This document shows positions 33,028 through 45,245 of a stretch of 64,000 nt of DNA, piece by piece. The notes under the pieces are model-generated. The model did no database searches, was not told the origin of the DNA, and worked only from the letters and a program-made list of their open reading frames with translations. Numbering within the stretch: position 1 is the stretch's first letter; every line of letters begins with the position of its first letter. Source of the stretch: Adenophora triphylla var. japonica (lineage: Eukaryota; Streptophyta; Magnoliopsida; Asterales; Campanulaceae); contig JAFEMH010001243.1 in NCBI GenBank assembly GCA_022495995.1, forward strand, positions 124,001 through 188,000. The letters are read 5' to 3'. Made by a program: the position numbers and the translations under genes.

Positions 33028-33794
33028 TGAAAACGTGAGTTTTATGGGAACATAACTATGTTTCCTTATTTCAAAAGACTTCTATATGGTAAGAAGATTT
33101 TGGAACTTTCATGGAGATTTATAAGTATCTTACTTTTATTAAGAGATTGTATTTATGTAAATATCTTTTATTTATGTACATAGTTTTATATTAGGACTAA
33201 CCTACTAATATTTGATTTCCTTGTGAGTGTGTTATATGTTTTCATATAGAAAAAGGAATCTCACAAAGGAAGAGGTTGATTGCATGAAGATCTTCTCAAT
33301 GGTGCATTATAAATACAAGGCATTCAGCACAATGAGAACCTACGGTTTTTAGAGAGAAAAACATACATTCTTCATTGTATTCGATTGAGTTGATTTTAGG
33401 TTGTGAGCTTACATCTGTAACTCACATCTAGGTTTTCATAAAGTTCTCTTGTTTTACTTCTGATTGAATAAGTCCTACTTGGGAAAGGGGAGTTGTTCAT
33501 ATCATAGAAGGTGATTAGAACTTGTTTTAGTATTTTCATATTTTAGTTTTTCACTTATTTGTTTTTGTAAGAAATATAAGTTTTTATAGTGAAAAGGTTT
33601 TTGGGCGTAAGCCTAGTTTGCTGATCACACGTATCGATGGCGTATATAACTCTTGAGTTATTGCATTTTATTTACATTTAATTGTTGTATTCCGCTGCAT
33701 TATCTGTGGATGTGTGGACAGTTGTGAGACACATCTGTACTCACATCCTTTGCCTATTGCGTGATCCAAGTTTCCTAGCTACACGAAACTTTCA
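33028..33794 (+). repeat. 3' LTR of the SIRE-type element
   Basis: 767 bp, near-identical to 23445-24212. The main differences cluster at ACACGTATCGATGG (33627). Confidence 0.95.
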
Positions 33795-33799
33795 ACCTC

Positions 33800-34472
33800 T
33801 TCTTCTATATGCAAGCTTGGAGGCCAAGGAAGAATCAACAAGGTGATATGGAGAAGGATTTGCAGAAAAAACCAAGTGCTTTTCTCTGTTGTGTTTTTTC
33901 AAGTAGTTCCAAGTTGTACCCAAGTTATATCAAATGTTGTTAACAAACAACTATTTAAAGATTTCAATCAACCAAGAAAAAACTGAAAATCAATGGTTTT
34001 AATTAAGTAATAAAATGTAATAAACAATTTTATTACGAATATTAAACACCATTAATCCAAAATCATTAGCCATAATGATTTCCGTTTCAGTTTTCTACAT
34101 TTAATACTGGCTGTTAAATGTCTGCACAGGATCTGCTCGGCCAAGTCTTATACCCTGCTCGGCCGAGCAAGGCATATGCCTCGGCCGAGCAAGGTTGTCC
34201 TGAAACTTGGGACCTTCTGTCACGCTATGTTCGGCCGAGTCAACAACCTGCTCGGCCGAGCACCTCAGAAAAATTCAAGACCATTTTTTATTTAGAAAAT
34301 CAAAATTTATTTGGCCAAATCCTTTGAGCATTTATATTTAATTCATCCAAAACTCATTTTGGACAATTAAATATTTTATTTTCACAAACACAAACCAATT
34401 AAGTAATTTGACAAAATTACCCTTTAGAAATTAACCCATTAATTTCCTTCAAAACACATTATTTTTCCAACA
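33800..34472 (-). repeat. 3' LTR of the outer copia element, part 2
   Basis: Matches 39373-40044. It contains five copies of the palindrome core CTCGGCCGAG (34135-34263), with differences between the two LTRs falling on CG sites. Confidence 0.95.
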
Positions 34473-34985
34473 ATCCCCCACATGAAGGAAATTCATGAGG
34501 ATAGGTGATAAAGTCCGGCAGTCGAAAACCTGCATAGGATAGGTAGGGGTTTGCCCTTTGAACCTTCCCTTGTAAAAGCATATTTACTCTACTCGCTAAT
34601 CAGTAGACGCGATGTCCTTGAACTGCTAGCTTTTTGTGTAGTCGATCATATACTTTACACAGGTATCTCCCTAACACAATTCAGCTCTCATAGCTGTGTC
34701 CATTCATGGCCCTGGATCACAATGCCTGGTTCTGTGAGAAGGTCTAAGAATTGAGCCTCACACGATTCTCCTCGAAGCAGCCTCTACTTCTTTCTCACAT
34801 AGGTGATTCTTTTAAGTAACCCATCTTACTTCACACAAGAATCATTAAAAGCCATAGGCTCAACCTCATTCATCTCGGGATGTCACTTTAAGGAATGAGT
34901 ATAAGGTTGACCCCCACAGTGATGCTACAAGTTTTTTAACAGTTAGGTTGTCCCTTTGAACCTAGATCTTGGGATCTCCAGTCAA
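34473..34985 (-). other. 3' untranslated internal region of the outer copia element
   Basis: Polypurine tract next to the LTR, otherwise non-coding. Confidence 0.6.
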
Positions 34986-37900
34986 CTAGGTTGGGTTTTC
35001 CGCTGCGTTTAACTTCTCAAGAGGCTTTAAACCCATTCCCAATGTCAATCTTGCAACTATCTCTTTACTTAACCCTTTGGTTAGCGGATCCGCCAAATTA
35101 TCTTTTGACCTCACATAGTCAATAGATATGGTGCCAGTTGCAAGTAGTTGTTTAATGGTATTATGTCTTCGATGTATATGTTTAGACTTACCATTATATA
35201 TATGACTTTGAGCCCTTCCAATCGCAGATTGGCTATCGCAATGTACACTAATTGCGGGCACGGGCTTTTCCCATCTTGGAATATCTTCTAGAAATTGGCG
35301 TAGCCATTCGGCTTCTTCACCACATTTATCTAGTGCTATAAACTCAGATTACATGGTTGATCTGGCTATAACAGTTTGCTTAGAAGATTTCCATGATATA
35401 GCTGCACCTACTAATGTGAATAAATATCCACTTGTAGACCTTGAGTCTTTGATATCTGATATCCAATTAGCATCACTATATCCTTCTATCACAGCTGGAT
35501 ATCTAGTGTAATGTAATTCAAAATCACGAGTATATCTTAAGTACCTTAGTACTCTTACTATACCCTTCCAATGATTTGTTCCAGGATTACTTATATACCG
35601 GCTTAACTTGCTAATGGTATAAGCAATATCCGGCCTAGTACAACTCATCAAGTACATTAGACTTCCGATTATTCTTGAATACTCTAATTGAGACACCAGT
35701 TCATCTCTATTCTTTGATAGATGAAGATTTGGGTCGATTGGAGTACTCGCTATTCCATTGTCATCCTTTCTAAATTTCTCAAGAATTTTATCCACATAAT
35801 GAGTTTGACTTAACACAAGTCCATTGGATATTCTAGAAATTTTGACTCTAAGGATTACATCCGCAAGTCCCATATCTTTCATGTCAAACTTCGAATTCAA
35901 CATGTCTTTTGTGGATTTGATCATCTTATCACAACTCCCTATGATAAGCATGTCGTCTACATAAAGATACAAAATGACATAGCCATTTTCCGTGGTTTTA
36001 GTATAGACACATTTGTCACACTCATTTATCTTAAATCCACTTTGCATCATAGCATTATCAAATTTCTGATGCCACTGTTTTGGTGCTTGTTTCAAGCCAT
36101 ACAATGACTATACTAATTTGCACACCTTCTTTTCTTGTCCATGCGCAACAAACCTCTCGGGTTGTTCCATGTAAATCTCCTCTTCTAAATCTCCATTTAG
36201 AAAGGCTGTTTTTACATCCATTTGATGTATTTCAAGATTTCTCAATGCGGCAATTGCAAGTACGACTCTTATTGACGTTATTCTCGTGACGGGAGAATAC
36301 GTGTCAAAATAGTCTGGGCCTTCTTTTTATCTGTAACTTTAATTACAAGTCGGGCCTTGTACTTATCAATTGTTCCGTCCGCCTTCATTTTCCTTTTGAA
36401 AATCCACCTATATCCTAGTATTTTGCTTCCCGGAGGAAGGTCTACTAGTACCCATGTGTGATTTTGCAAAATGGAATCAATTTCACTTTTAATTGCTTCC
36501 TTCCACAAAGGTCCTTCCGAAGAGCTAATGGCTTCTTTGTAACTTTGTGGTTCACTTTCTACCATATAGGTTAGAAAGTCCGGACCATAGGATTTTTCAA
36601 TCCTAGCTCTTTTGCTCCATCGAGGTTCTACCTCTTCTTCTTCATTTTTATCTTGAACGTGTTCTTCTTCTATTGAATCTATAACCCTAGTCGATGAGCT
36701 TGCCTCATTTCTTGACTTACACGGGAATATATTCTCAAAGAAAGATACGTTCACAGATTCCATTATAGTATTTTTGTGTATAGCTTCAATCTTCGACTCA
36801 TACACAAGAAATCTATAAGCACTATTGTTATGTGCATATCCAATAAATATGCAATCAACAGTTTTAGGTCCAATTTTCACCTTTTTAGGAGGAGGTATGA
36901 CTACCTTTGCAAGACACCCCCACACTCTCAAGTGTTTATAACTTGGCAATCTTCCATGCCATAGTTCATAAGGAGTTTTGTCTTGTTTCTTTCGGGGTAT
37001 TTTGTTTAACACGTAGTTAGCCGACAACACGGCTTCCCCCCACATGTTATTCGGTAATCCCGAACTCAATAACATGGCATTCATCATTTCTTTCAATGTC
37101 CGATTTTTCCTTTCGGCAACACCGTTTTGTTGGGGTGTATAAGGTGCCGAGGTTATATGTTTAATTCCACTTTGAGCACAAATTGCTTCAAATGGAGATT
37201 CATATTCACCTCCTTTATCACTTTTTAGCACCTTAATTATCCGGTTTAATTGATTCTCAACTTCATTTTTATATAGAGTAAACTTCTCTATAGCTTCATC
37301 TTTACTTTTTAGAAGATACACATAGCAAAACTTTGTGCCATCATCTACAAAAGTCATGAAGTACTTATTGCCGCCCCGTGATTGTGTTGATTTAAAGTCA
37401 CATAAGTCCGTGTGAACCAATTCAAGTGGTTCACTATGTCTTTCAACTGAAGGGAATGACTTTCTTGTTAATTTTGCTTCTACACAAATTTCACATTTTT
37501 GTTTACAATCAACTTTAAACTTTGGAATAGAATTTGCTTTTGTCAAACGACGTATATAATCAAAATTAACATGACCAAGTCTACCATGCCACAAATTAGA
37601 TGACTCAAGCAAGTAAACGGAAGAGATATTCATATCATTAGCTTTAGCTTTAACAACCATTACACTTAACTTGAATAGGCCATCATTGACATAGCTTTTA
37701 CCCACAAACATTCCACTCTTAGACAAAGTGACTACATTGGACTCAAACACAATACGAAATCCATGCTTTATCAAAAGCGATCCGGACACCAAGTTCTTCC
37801 GGATATCGGGCACATAAAGCACTTTGTTGAGAGTCAACTCCTTCCCGGATGTCATCTTCAAAACCACTTTTCCTTCTCCTTTGATCTCGGAGGTGGCTGA

Positions 37901-39034
37901 ATTCCCCATGAATAGCTTCTCGCCATCCTTAGCAACAAAAGTACTAAACATGTCTCTATTGGAGCACACATGTCTAGTAGCACCGGTGTCAATCCACCAT
38001 TGATTTGGGTTTGAACCCACCAAATTCACCTCGGAAATCACAGCTGCGAGGTGCATCTCGGACACGTCTCTAGCAATGCCTTCCACCATGTTTGCCTCAC
38101 GAGCCTTCTTGGGCAACTTGCAAGCATGAGCCTTGTGGCCTTCACCGCCACAATTATAATAAGTTCCAAAGAACTTCTTCTTGGAAACACCACCTTTTGG
38201 TCCCAAGTGGGAATTCTTGAAAGTTGTCACAACCTTCCCTTTTCCCTTACCAAACCTTTTGCCTTTAGAGCTTTCACCATGCTCCACCACATTGGCCTTA
38301 GCCACACTAGAAACAAACTTGGTCTCAGCAACTCTATTGTTCTCTTCAATACTCAAACGAAGGATAATTCCTTCCACATCCATTTCCTTTCGCTTATGCT
38401 TAAGGTGGTTCTTGAAATCATTCCAAGATGGAGGCAATTTCTCAATGATTGCAGCCACTTGAAAGCTTTCACTTATAACCATACCTTCGGCATGAATCTC
38501 GTGCAAAATAGTTTGAAACTCATCAACTTGAGATTTCACACTCTTGTTGTCCACCATCTTAAAATCAAGGAAACGGGCAACAATGAACTTCTTTGTTCCC
38601 GCATCCTCAATCTTATATTTGTGGTCCAACGACCCCCACAATTCCTTTGCAGATTTCTTCTCATTAAACACGTTATAGAGAGAATCTGAAAGTGAATTAA
38701 GGACATAATTTCTGCACAAGTATTCCCCATGCTTCCATGTTTCAACCGCAGCCAAGGTTGTAACATCCGTTTCTCCTTCACTCACCTTTGGCATATCCTC
38801 TTTCAGATATTTTGCCAAGTGCAAGGTAGTGAGGTAGAAAAGCATCTTTTGTTGCCAACGCTTAAAGTCGTGGCCAAGAAACTTCTCGAGTTTTTCTGCA
38901 TGAGGGGTCGGGATATGGATCGTAGGAGCATTTGTCACAATTGTCGAGCCACTTGTGTTTCCAGTTTGGGGATTAGTTTGGGGTCCAGTTTGGGATCCAA
39001 TTTGGGTCTCCACGTTGTTATTGTTAGTCGCCAT
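34986..39034 (-). pseudogene. Copia gag-pol polyprotein (minus), nearly intact to early RT
   Basis: Begins [17 protein letters not shown] at 39034 and stays open for about 918 residues. Gag (UBN2-type, [17 protein letters not shown]) covers about 60-270. A zinc knuckle ([14 protein letters not shown]) has its first Cys replaced by Tyr. Protease [13 protein letters not shown]; pre-integrase [12 protein letters not shown]; integrase LVHTDLCDF...KSDKGGEY...NGVAERKNR (D, D, E all present). RT starts at [20 protein letters not shown]. After 36340 a frameshift, then an in-frame TAG just before [12 protein letters not shown] (36104), breaks RT. The rest ([10 protein letters not shown]; RNase H DANW...TSGYLF; CDSQSAIGRAQSH, 34986-35261) lies in two further frames. 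Not autonomous now. Confidence 0.93.
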
Positions 39035-39116
39035 CTGAAACACAACAACTTAGTTAGTATTTTCTGTTTTTCAAAATCTGTAATCGACTCCCTCGATTAG
39101 GAGTATGTCTTAAGAT

Positions 39117-40044
39117 TGTTACAAGGGTGTACAATTACAGAAAAATAAAATAAGATACAATTAATAAAAACTGAAAATACTAAAGGAGAAGTTGTTGAAA
39201 TTGCTGCACGAGTCCAATGAAATCACTGTCTCCTTAAGACATATTTGATCCCTCACCGAGTGTGCTTGAGTTTTCTTGGATCGCTTGTCTCCCAGGATAG
39301 AACGTACGGACCGGGGGCACTTTGCACCTAAAGTTCCCGGCGAGCTGAACCGTGCTTGGACTAGATCACCTCTTCTTCTATATGCAAGCTAGGAGGCCAA
39401 GGAAGAATCAACAAGGTGATATGGAGGAGGATTTGCAGAAAAAACCAAGTGCTTTTCTCTGTTGTGTTTTTTCAAGTAGTTCCAAGTTGTACCCAAGTTA
39501 TATCAAATGTTGTTAACAAACAACTATTTAAAGATTTCAATCAACCAAAAAAAACTGAAAATCAATGGTTTTAATTAAGTAATAAAATGTAATAAACAAT
39601 TTTATTACGAATATTAAACACCATTAATCCAAAATCATTAGCCATAATGATTTCCGTTTCAGTTTTCTACATTTAATACTGGCTGTTAAATGTCTGCACA
39701 GGATCTGCTCGACCGAGTCTTATACCCTGCTCGGCCGAGCAAGGCATATGCCTCGGTCGAGCAAGGTTGTCCAGAAACTTGGGACCTTCTGTCACGCTAT
39801 GCTCGGCCGAGTCAACAACCTGCTCGGCCGAGCACCTCAGAAAAATTCAAGACCATTTTTGATTTACAAAATCAAAATTTATTTGGCCAAATCCTTTGAG
39901 CATTTATATTTAATTCATCCAAAACCCATTTTGGACAATTAAATATTTTATTTTCACAAACACAAACCAATTAAGTAATTTGACAAAATTACCCTTTAGA
40001 AATTAACCCATTAATTTCCTTCAAAACACATTATTTTTCCAACA
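39117..40044 (-). repeat. 5' LTR of the outer copia element
   Basis: 928 bp, TG...CA. It holds the same palindrome series (39714-39834). The internal side begins ATCTTAAGACATACTCC on the minus strand where a primer-binding site is expected; this is not the usual initiator-Met sequence. Confidence 0.93.
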
Positions 40045-40049
40045 GTTAT

Positions 40050-40312
40050 GATACTCATTTTGTCCATAAAAATAATTTCACTTCCTTTTTGGCTTTTGTC
40101 ACCAAGAATAGTCCAATGGGCGCGTCGGAAGGGTCGGTAGCTGAATAGTAGTACTCGATTGGAAATTTATTTTTGTGCGATTTCAACAAGGTGAAATTTA
40201 TTTTTGTGCGTCCACTTCTTAGAGGTGTCATCATCTTGCAACTGTTGCACCTCCAACTCCACCTCTGGTTGTAGATTTGGACTAAAGTCTGCCACAAAAT
40301 CAACTAGGGCCT
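40050..40312 (-). pseudogene. Gypsy RNase H N-terminal fragment
   Basis: The minus frame reads ALVDFVADFSPNLQPEVEL followed by DDTSKKW, the linker and first strand of Tat-type gypsy RNase H, then decays. It abuts a head-on piece of RNase H at 40313, so an inversion breakpoint lies here. Confidence 0.6.
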
Positions 40313-41383
40313 GGGATTTGATCTCAACATCAAGCACATCCAAGTGTTTATTGATTCATTATTAATTGTCAACCACAACAATGGTTCCTATACAGCAAAG
40401 TGCGCGAGGATGATTTCATATTTAGCAATTGTGAAAATTCTAGCACCCAAATTCAAAACTTTTTCATTGGAACAAGTGCCACGAGAGGAGAACTCACAAG
40501 CAGACGCCCTAGCAAACCTTGGTTCATCTTTTAAAAGTTTATCTCAATCCAATATCCCTATTGTATATGTCGTCATCCCAGCAATTGACCGCCTTGAACT
40601 ATTCAGCATAGATGGCGACATCCCTACTAGCACAGAAGCAACATCTTAGACTGCTCCTATTATCAAGTATCTTCAAGATGATACAATTCCACCTAAAGAA
40701 AAGAATGCCAGAGCATTCAGGGTAAGGACATCTAAATATTTTCTTGTTGATAACTTTTTGTTCAGAAAATCTGCTGCAGGTCATTATTTAAGGTGTCTAG
40801 AGGCTGATTGAGCACAAGATGTTTTAAGAGAATTACATGAAGGACAGCTTGGTAATCATTCTAGGGGCAGAAGTTTGTATTGCAAGGCTCTAAATATGGG
40901 CTATTTCTGGCCAACCATGCGTAGAGATGCCGCTGAGTATGCTAAGAAGTGTGATTCCTGTCAGAAACATGGCGACATCCTACATCAACCTGCATAATTG
41001 TTGAATCCTATCTTGTATCCATGGACATTCATGGTTTGGGGTATGGACATTGTAGGAAAGTTACCCAGAGCTCCAGGAGGAAAGGTATTTCTGTTGGCCT
41101 TGACTGACTATTTCTCAAAATGGGTGGAAGCAGAAGCATATGTGCAAGTTCGCGACAAAGAAGTAATTTCGTTCATAAAAAGGAATATATTTAGTAGATT
41201 CGGGATACCTTCAGAGATTATATGTGACAACGGATCGTAGTTCATAAGTAAAAAGACGCAAGATTTCCTAACAAGATGGGGAGTTAAGATGGTGACATCT
41301 TCACCCGTTCATCCGCAGGCAAATGGACAATCTGAGTCCAGTAACAAGATCATTATTAACAACCTGAAGAACAACATGAGAAA
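40313..41383 (+). pseudogene. Gypsy RNase H C-terminus and integrase
   Basis: RNase H end (IKHIQVFIDSLLIVNHNNGS, then QVPREENSQADALANLG). Next the integrase zinc region (NHSRGRSLYCKAL, CDSCQKHGD) and the catalytic core: MDIVGKLPRAPGGKVFLL, TDYFSKWVEAEAY, ICDNGS with a stop right after, and HPQANGQSESSNK, with the third acidic residue in place (QSE). Two or more stops (40648, 41239). Order and spacing are those of Ty3/gypsy Tat-like pol, but the fragment runs opposite to the gypsy gag-RT piece at 43.3-45.2 kb. Confidence 0.8.
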
Positions 41384-41450
41384 GCTTTCCAGGATCTCAA
41401 AAGCTACCTGTCGACACCTCCGTTATTGGACAAACCTCAAAAAAGATGTC
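41380..41450 (+). pseudogene. Gypsy RT C-terminal scrap fused after integrase
   Basis: KAFQDLKSYLSTPPLLDKPQ is the RT/RNase H connection of Tat-type gypsy, which belongs before RNase H, yet here it directly follows the integrase core. This is therefore a rearranged, out-of-order join. Confidence 0.7.
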
Positions 41451-43326
41451 ATTAATATAGCACGTAAAAGAAATCTAATAAATTTTATTTTCAGGTATGG
41501 CTAGAGGAAAAGGTGGATGTATTCAAGGAACCACCCCTTCCTGAAGTAAGCACATTTCTACGGACTCTCGTTTTTTAAATATGTTAAAATCACATTTACT
41601 TGAGGGACATCTTATCATGCCATTAGCCGTACACTCTGGATGAGCAAAACCAAAATCAAGAAACTCCTCAACTCCTTAATAAATTCTTCTGCATATATTA
41701 ACAAATTCTCACCTTCATCCATATACATCCAATTTCGATGATGAGACATGTCTCCTGCAAATTGAATCAAACCTATAAACACCATTGTAAAACTATTTTG
41801 AGCAAAATATATGCCACAAACAAGTAGATCACAGGGAGATATTACAGATAACTGTAACAAAAAGATGCCCACCAACCAAATAAACCACCTTTCGCATACA
41901 GATAAACATGTTAGTCCTTCAACTAAGTTCAAACCTATTCAATATTACTATGAATAAACACAAGAGACATATGAACAAGCTTTAACAAGCAAGTAAGAAG
42001 GAAAAAAAAGTACATTAACAAGACTAAGATAAAGGTAGACTTCAATCAAAAAATGGCATAGAAGAGGAAACCCACCATTAATAAAAATTACACCCGAACA
42101 ATATTATTTCATTTTCTCAATTAACATTCATACACAAATCAATAATACCACTACCACCATTATAACATTAAAACTAAACACAATAACCATCAGCGACAAG
42201 CGAAAGAAATATAAAATACAGTTATAACCATCCTTGGATAATAGTTGCACAAAAGGAGCATATAATCTAAACCATTATTATAACATCAATTAAAATAAGT
42301 TTCTAATAAAGCCAATATAACAAATTCCATGCCCTAAATTGCATAAACAAAATTAGAAACAAAATTCAAACCAGAAAATTGAATTTTATAAGTACAAATC
42401 CACCACAATCCCCCAAACAGGTGATAAGGATCCAGAAGATCCTCCCATGGGGACGAGTTGTCCCAGCTTAAACCAAGTATTCCCCATATGGGGGACGACA
42501 GATTCAGAGGCAGCAACATCAGGGACGAGTCGCCCAGACCTCACGAGTCATCCTCAGCAGAATCAGCAGATACGGGAGAATTAGCAGATACAGGGAAAAT
42601 ATTTACACAAATCTAAACATATCAAGATCAAATTAAAGCAAGAAAAATCAAATCTTTACAAAATCAAAAAGAGATAATGATTTGGGGAATGTGAAAATTG
42701 AGAACAAAAACAAAATCAGATGAAGGGAGAAAGGATCTAAAAATATTAATTTGACCTAGAAATTAGACTTGACAGCGCAGAAGAGCATAAAGAAAGAGAG
42801 ATGCATAGAGATAAGAAGAAGAAGAAAGTGGGATGGAGAATTAACTGCTTACAGCCGAAGGGGAGAAAGGGTTATGGAGAAAACAGATCTGTCGAAGGGG
42901 AGAAAGGGATATACGAGATTTGTAGAGAGAAGGGGAAGATGGAATTTGGAGGAAGAGAGAGAAGGGGAGAAAGGGTTATGGAGAATTACGTTTGATATTT
43001 TTGTATAATACCAAAATTATCAATTTCTTCTTCTGCGATGGGGAGTTTATGGCTTTCGGTTAAAAAAAATAAAAATTCAATTTTTAAATAAAAATAAATT
43101 ATATTTAATTTATGTGACTAAAATTGCCATCACGTAATTACTAGGGCAGTCGCGTAAATGAATATCCAAAGACTGCCAAAATTTTGGAGAATGAGGTAAG
43201 GGGAAAATATTGATGAGGCGATTACATATTTTGCGACTGCTTTTCGTTCGCATATAGGTGGTCTATTGCGACGGACGCGACATCCGTCTCAAAAATCCGT
43301 CGCAAAATATCATTTTTCTTATAGTG
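41451..43326 (-). mobile_element. CACTA transposon portion, 5' end on the minus strand
   Basis: Its terminus is CACTATAAGAAAAATG read on the minus strand from 43326, followed by subterminal inverted GACGGA/TCCGTC motifs (43255-43310). A leader-like region at 42760-42990 (minus strand CT-rich, repeats of CCCTTTCTCCCCTTC) looks like a 5' UTR. The rest (41500-42750) is AT-rich with no recognisable transposase. Near the left edge an acceptor-like TTTTCAG is followed on the plus strand by an ATG frame (MARGKGGCIQGTTP, 41496) of unknown origin. The other terminus was not found, so the left boundary is approximate. Confidence 0.55.
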
Positions 43327-45245
43327 GAAAAGGATCTTTGGGACAAGCTTTATTTAAATCAGTGAAGTCGACACAAACTCGCCATTTTCTGTTCTTCTTT
43401 TCTACCACTACCACATTCGCTAGCCACTTAGGATACTCAACTTCCCGGATCATGTTGGCCTTGAGTAATCTTTCCACTTCTTCTTTGATGACTCGATTTC
43501 TTTCCTCAGCAAACTTTCTTCGCTTTTGGTGTACTGGCTTGAAACTAGGATCAACATTGAGCTTGTGGGTGATGACATCTTTGCCAATGCCAGTCTTATC
43601 TTCATGCTTCCATGCAAAATTCTTTATTCTGCTTCTTAAGAGGTCAACAAGTTTCTCTTCCAACTCTGATGGTAGCTTACTGCCAATGAGCACTTTGAGT
43701 TCTGGATTAGAATGATCTAGTATTACTTCTTTCACATCATGTTCACTCGCTTCCATGGATGTCTTGTAACATTCCTTTGCAACTTGCTGGTCACTGTATA
43801 CCTTGGCTACTCCCCATGGTGTAGGGAATTTGATGCACTGATGATATGTTGAAGGCACATATTTCATCCCATGGTTCCACGGCCTACCCAGTATTACATT
43901 ATAAGATGTCGCACAATCGATCACACAGAAACGCTCCATGGTATTAAGTCCATAAGAATAAATTGGAAGCTTGATCTCTCCCACCGTCTCCTTGGTCTCA
44001 CCACTGAAGCCCACTAATACTGACGTCCTCTTGACAATATCTGACTCTGGGATGTTCATTTCCTTTAAAGTGCCCAATATGATGAGATTGACTGAGCTGC
44101 CCCCATCCACCAAAATGCACCTAACAGTGAAATTGGCAATCTGAAGAGAAATTACTAAGCCATCATGATCAGGGTCTAGTACGTTGTCCCGGTCACTTTC
44201 CTCAAAGGTAATTGGATCCTGAGAGGATGTCAACATCCTTGCCGTCCTTTATGGCTTTTCTTCCTTTGACTCCTTCGCATGTCTTTTGGCAGCAGAATAA
44301 GAGGTACCGCAAATATCTGATCCACCACTGATAAAATTAATGACCTTAGTAGATGCTGGTGGAGACACTGGTCGTTCAGGTTCTGAAGGCATCTCCTTAT
44401 TCTCGGTCTTCTTCCTCCAAGGACCAAGTAACTCCTTAAGGTACCTCTTTGACAGCAGATAACTGATCTCCTTCTTCAAGGCTATACAATCCTCTATGAC
44501 ATGCCCAAAATCCTCATGGTAGGCACACCATTTGGATTTATCATGCCACCTTGTAGATCTTTCTGTCTTCTTTGGCCACCTTGCTTTATCTCCCAGGTTG
44601 TTCATCGCACAAAGTATACCTGAAATGTCCACAAAAAAATAGTAGTCAGATATATTAGGTACATTATTATCTTCTTCATCCTCACCTTCAACTGCATTGA
44701 TTTTGTTGTTGTCATTCTTCGTGTAGGGGTTGGATCTGTTGTTTCTGCGGTGAGATGACTCCATCTTTCTCTCTGGATTATCGTATGTCGACGCCTTACT
44801 CGTTGATTTGGAATGTCGCAACTCATCTTCCTCCAACCTTATGAATATCAAGGCCCTACTCCTGACTTTGTCCAATCTCTTGCATTGAGTCATTACCAAC
44901 TCTTGATAATATGGAGAATTCTTTTTCAGCCCCATCTTGAATGCTTCTGTAGCTGTCGACATGTCCAGATTGGGAATTTCTAGGACCTCCCTATTGAATC
45001 GGTAGACATAGTCTTTTAGGGTTTCTATAGGCTGGATCACGCTATAGAGGTCGCTGGTTAATTTCTCAAACTGTCGGCTGCATGAGAATTGGTTGTAGAA
45101 CATATTGATGAGTTGAGCAAAAGAACCAATTAAACCCAGAGGCTGCCTAATCAACCATTTGAGAGCTGGTCCAACCAACATCGAGTCGAATCCTCTGCAT
45201 AAGCAAGCTTCTCGGAATTGTAGCGGGATATGCACTATGTCCATC
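43327..45245 (-). pseudogene. Gypsy (Tat-like) gag, protease and RT start
   Basis: Gag (from 45245, 5' end missing): AFKMGLKKNSPYYQELV core, Arg/Lys-rich tail, and a CAYHEDFGHVIEDC knuckle-like motif (CX2H type). The frame changes at about 44240. Then retropepsin with VDGGSSVNLI (D-G-S active site) and VILGRPW, a spacer (ILDHSNPELKVLIGSKLP), and the RT N-terminus (AEERNRVIKEEVERLLKANM, WRVCVDFTDLNKACPKD). RT is cut at FPL by the CACTA insertion (43326) and gag is cut by the LTR at 45246. Only one frameshift in 1.9 kb, so it was young when interrupted. Confidence 0.88.

Larger units (their letters stand above)
23445..33794 (+). mobile_element. SIRE/Maximus-type copia retrotransposon, 10.35 kb
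   Basis: Full-length plus-strand element. LTRs at 23445-24212 and 33028-33794, perfect target duplication ACCTC (23440-23444, 33795-33799), primer-binding site just after the 5' LTR, polypurine tract just before the 3' LTR, copia-order pol (integrase before RT). A roughly 3.6-kb 3' region carries an extra reading frame, the layout typical of the SIRE lineage. LTRs differ at only a handful of positions, so it is recent, yet gag-pol is riddled with frameshifts. Confidence 0.95.
23189..40044 (-). mobile_element. Copia LTR retrotransposon, host of a nested element
   Basis: Minus-strand element with perfect 5-bp target duplication GTTAT (23184-23188, 40045-40049). Its right (5') LTR is 39117-40044 (928 bp, TG...CA). 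Its left (3') LTR is 23189-23444 plus 33800-34472, split by the SIRE-type element. Interior: gag-pol on the minus strand (34986-39034). A polypurine tract on the minus strand (TGTGGGGGAT) abuts the 3' LTR at 34473-34482. About 8 mismatches in the first 256 bp of the two LTRs, by eye, give an older insertion than the element within it. Confidence 0.95.

Noticed and set aside
38051..38689. 212-residue plus-strand frame
   Set aside because: Shadow of the minus-strand copia gag.
41615..41932. 105-residue minus-strand frame
   Set aside because: Hydrophobic, AT-rich, no start context or family; inside the CACTA-associated DNA.
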